6,841 nt of DNA, taken from NCBI GenBank assembly GCA_946479895.1, contig CAMLHT010000209.1, positions 1-6,841 on the forward strand. Reading direction: 5' to 3'. Source of the DNA: an uncultured Gemmatimonadota bacterium (GTDB lineage: Bacteria > Gemmatimonadota > Gemmatimonadetes > Gemmatimonadales > Gemmatimonadaceae). The first letter of the stretch is position 1, and the number at the start of each line of letters is the position of its first letter. Positions 6,310 to 6,841 of the stretch are shown in pieces. Both the position numbers and the translations under genes were made by a program. The notes beneath the pieces are model-generated. The model did no database searches, had not been told where the DNA came from, and saw nothing but the letters and a program-made list of their open reading frames with translations.

Positions 6310-6841
6310 ATGGCATTTTCGCGCGTCTCCCTGAGGGCAGCGGCACTCGCCCTCGGCCTCGCAGTCGTGGGTGGCGGCACCCCGCTGCTCGCACAGCAGG
6401 CATACACCATCCGCGGGCGGGTCGTTGAAGGGGTCTCCCTCCAGCCCATCCCGAGCGCCAGCGTCATCCTCGTCGGCACCCAGATCGGCGCGGCGACCGA
6501 CAATGAAGGGCAGTTCGTCCTGCGTGGCACCGTCGCTCCGGGCACCCACCAGCTCCAGGTTACCCACCTCGGCCACGCGCGCGTCGTCCGCTCCATCACG
6601 CTCGGCACCAGCAGCACCGTGGATGTCGGCCCGATCCCGATGCAGGTGAACGCCATCCAGCTCAACGAGGTGGTCGTCACCGGCACCGGCGCCCCCACCG
6701 AGCGTCGCAAGCTGGGCAACACGGTCACCAGCGTGGCTGGTGAGGAGATCAATGCCGCACCCGCCGCGCAGTCGGTGGACAAGGCACTGCAGGGCAAGGT
6801 CATCGGCGCCGTGATCAGCCAGAACAACGGCCAGCCGGGCG
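6310..6841 (+). CDS. Second SusC/RagA-family outer-membrane transporter (N-terminal part)
   Basis: The first 177 codons are present and the gene runs off the window. Residues 1-28 form a signal peptide (Arg5/Arg9, Ala/Leu/Val/Gly-rich core, LLA|QQ). Residues about 32-110 form a carboxypeptidase-regulatory-like domain (YTIRGRVVEG, ATDNEGQFVLRG). A TonB-box-like segment LNEVVVTGTG lies at 118-127, and the plug starts with KLGNTVTSVAGEEI (134-147) and KALQGKVIGAVISQNNGQPG (158-177), matching the SusC-family plug start. There is no STN domain. The ATG at 6310 is supported by the signal peptide and by GAGGT 5 nt upstream. Its sequence differs clearly from the first SusC, so it is a paralogue rather than a recent duplicate. 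No frameshift is visible. A SusD partner would be expected downstream, outside the window. Confidence 0.93.
   Translation, partial: MAFSRVSLRAAALALGLAVVGGGTPLLAQQAYTIRGRVVEGVSLQPIPSASVILVGTQIGAATDNEGQFVLRGTVAPGTHQLQVTHLGHARVVRSITLGTSSTVDVGPIPMQVNAIQLNEVVVTGTGAPTERRKLGNTVTSVAGEEINAAPAAQSVDKALQGKVIGAVISQNNGQPG

Noticed and set aside
6083..6334. 83-codon + strand frame across the terminator and leader
   Set aside because: It begins in the terminator region, is Arg/Pro/Cys-rich, and overlaps the second susC start in another frame.
5745..6827. 360-codon antisense frame running through the terminator, promoter and second susC
   Set aside because: It crosses the intergenic region and a perfect terminator hairpin, has no recognisable domain, and lies opposite two well-supported genes.
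1..6841. tRNA, rRNA, CRISPR, insertion-sequence or toxin-antitoxin elements
   Set aside because: No regularly spaced repeats, terminal inverted repeats with a transposase, or cloverleaf-like sequence were seen; the window is filled by the uptake locus.

Overview
The window looks like a piece of a GC-rich, Gram-negative chromosome with an outer membrane. Every recognisable gene is on the + strand. The genes form a SusC/SusD-type nutrient-uptake locus: a TonB-dependent outer-membrane porin (SusC/RagA family), its partner surface lipoprotein (SusD/RagB family, SusD_2 type), a small lipoprotein with two DUF4397-like repeats, and the start of a second, different SusC-family gene. SusC/SusD pairs are the hallmark of Bacteroidota, but the strong G/C bias at third codon positions fits better with Gemmatimonadota, which also carry many SusC/SusD pairs. 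A GC-rich Bacteroidota or Rhodothermota relative cannot be excluded. This taxonomic call rests on family content and base composition, not on a search.

Layout. 1-53 is the last 16 codons of an upstream gene, followed by a strong intrinsic terminator (90-132). A near-consensus sigma-70-type promoter (TTGACA, 17 bp, TATCAT; 213-241) then drives a leader of about 265 nt and the first susC-like gene (513-3599). After a 62-bp gap come the susD-like lipoprotein gene (3662-5248) and, 7 bp later, the DUF4397 lipoprotein gene (5256-6071). A GC-rich hairpin (6096-6126) closes this three-gene unit. A second, weaker promoter-like sequence (6175-6203), a structured leader of about 100 nt and a clear Shine-Dalgarno sequence precede the second susC-like gene (6310 to beyond the window end).

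How the genes fit together. In this family the SusC barrel and the SusD lid form an outer-membrane pedal-bin transporter that captures a glycan or peptide and imports it with TonB energy. The third gene sits where classical sus loci carry SusE/SusF-type surface lipoproteins, so it may be a locus-specific accessory binding or scaffold protein, but this is inferred from position only. No glycoside hydrolase, peptidase, sensor, or sigma/anti-sigma gene lies in the window, so the substrate cannot be stated. Neither SusC homologue has room for an STN signalling domain before its carboxypeptidase-regulatory-like domain, which argues against cell-surface sigma-factor signalling.

I see no tRNA, rRNA, CRISPR array, insertion sequence or phage feature. 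The locus is a recognisable type. The less ordinary parts are the third lipoprotein, the regulatory dyads at both promoters, an intragenic hairpin in the susD-like gene, and the adjacent second susC.
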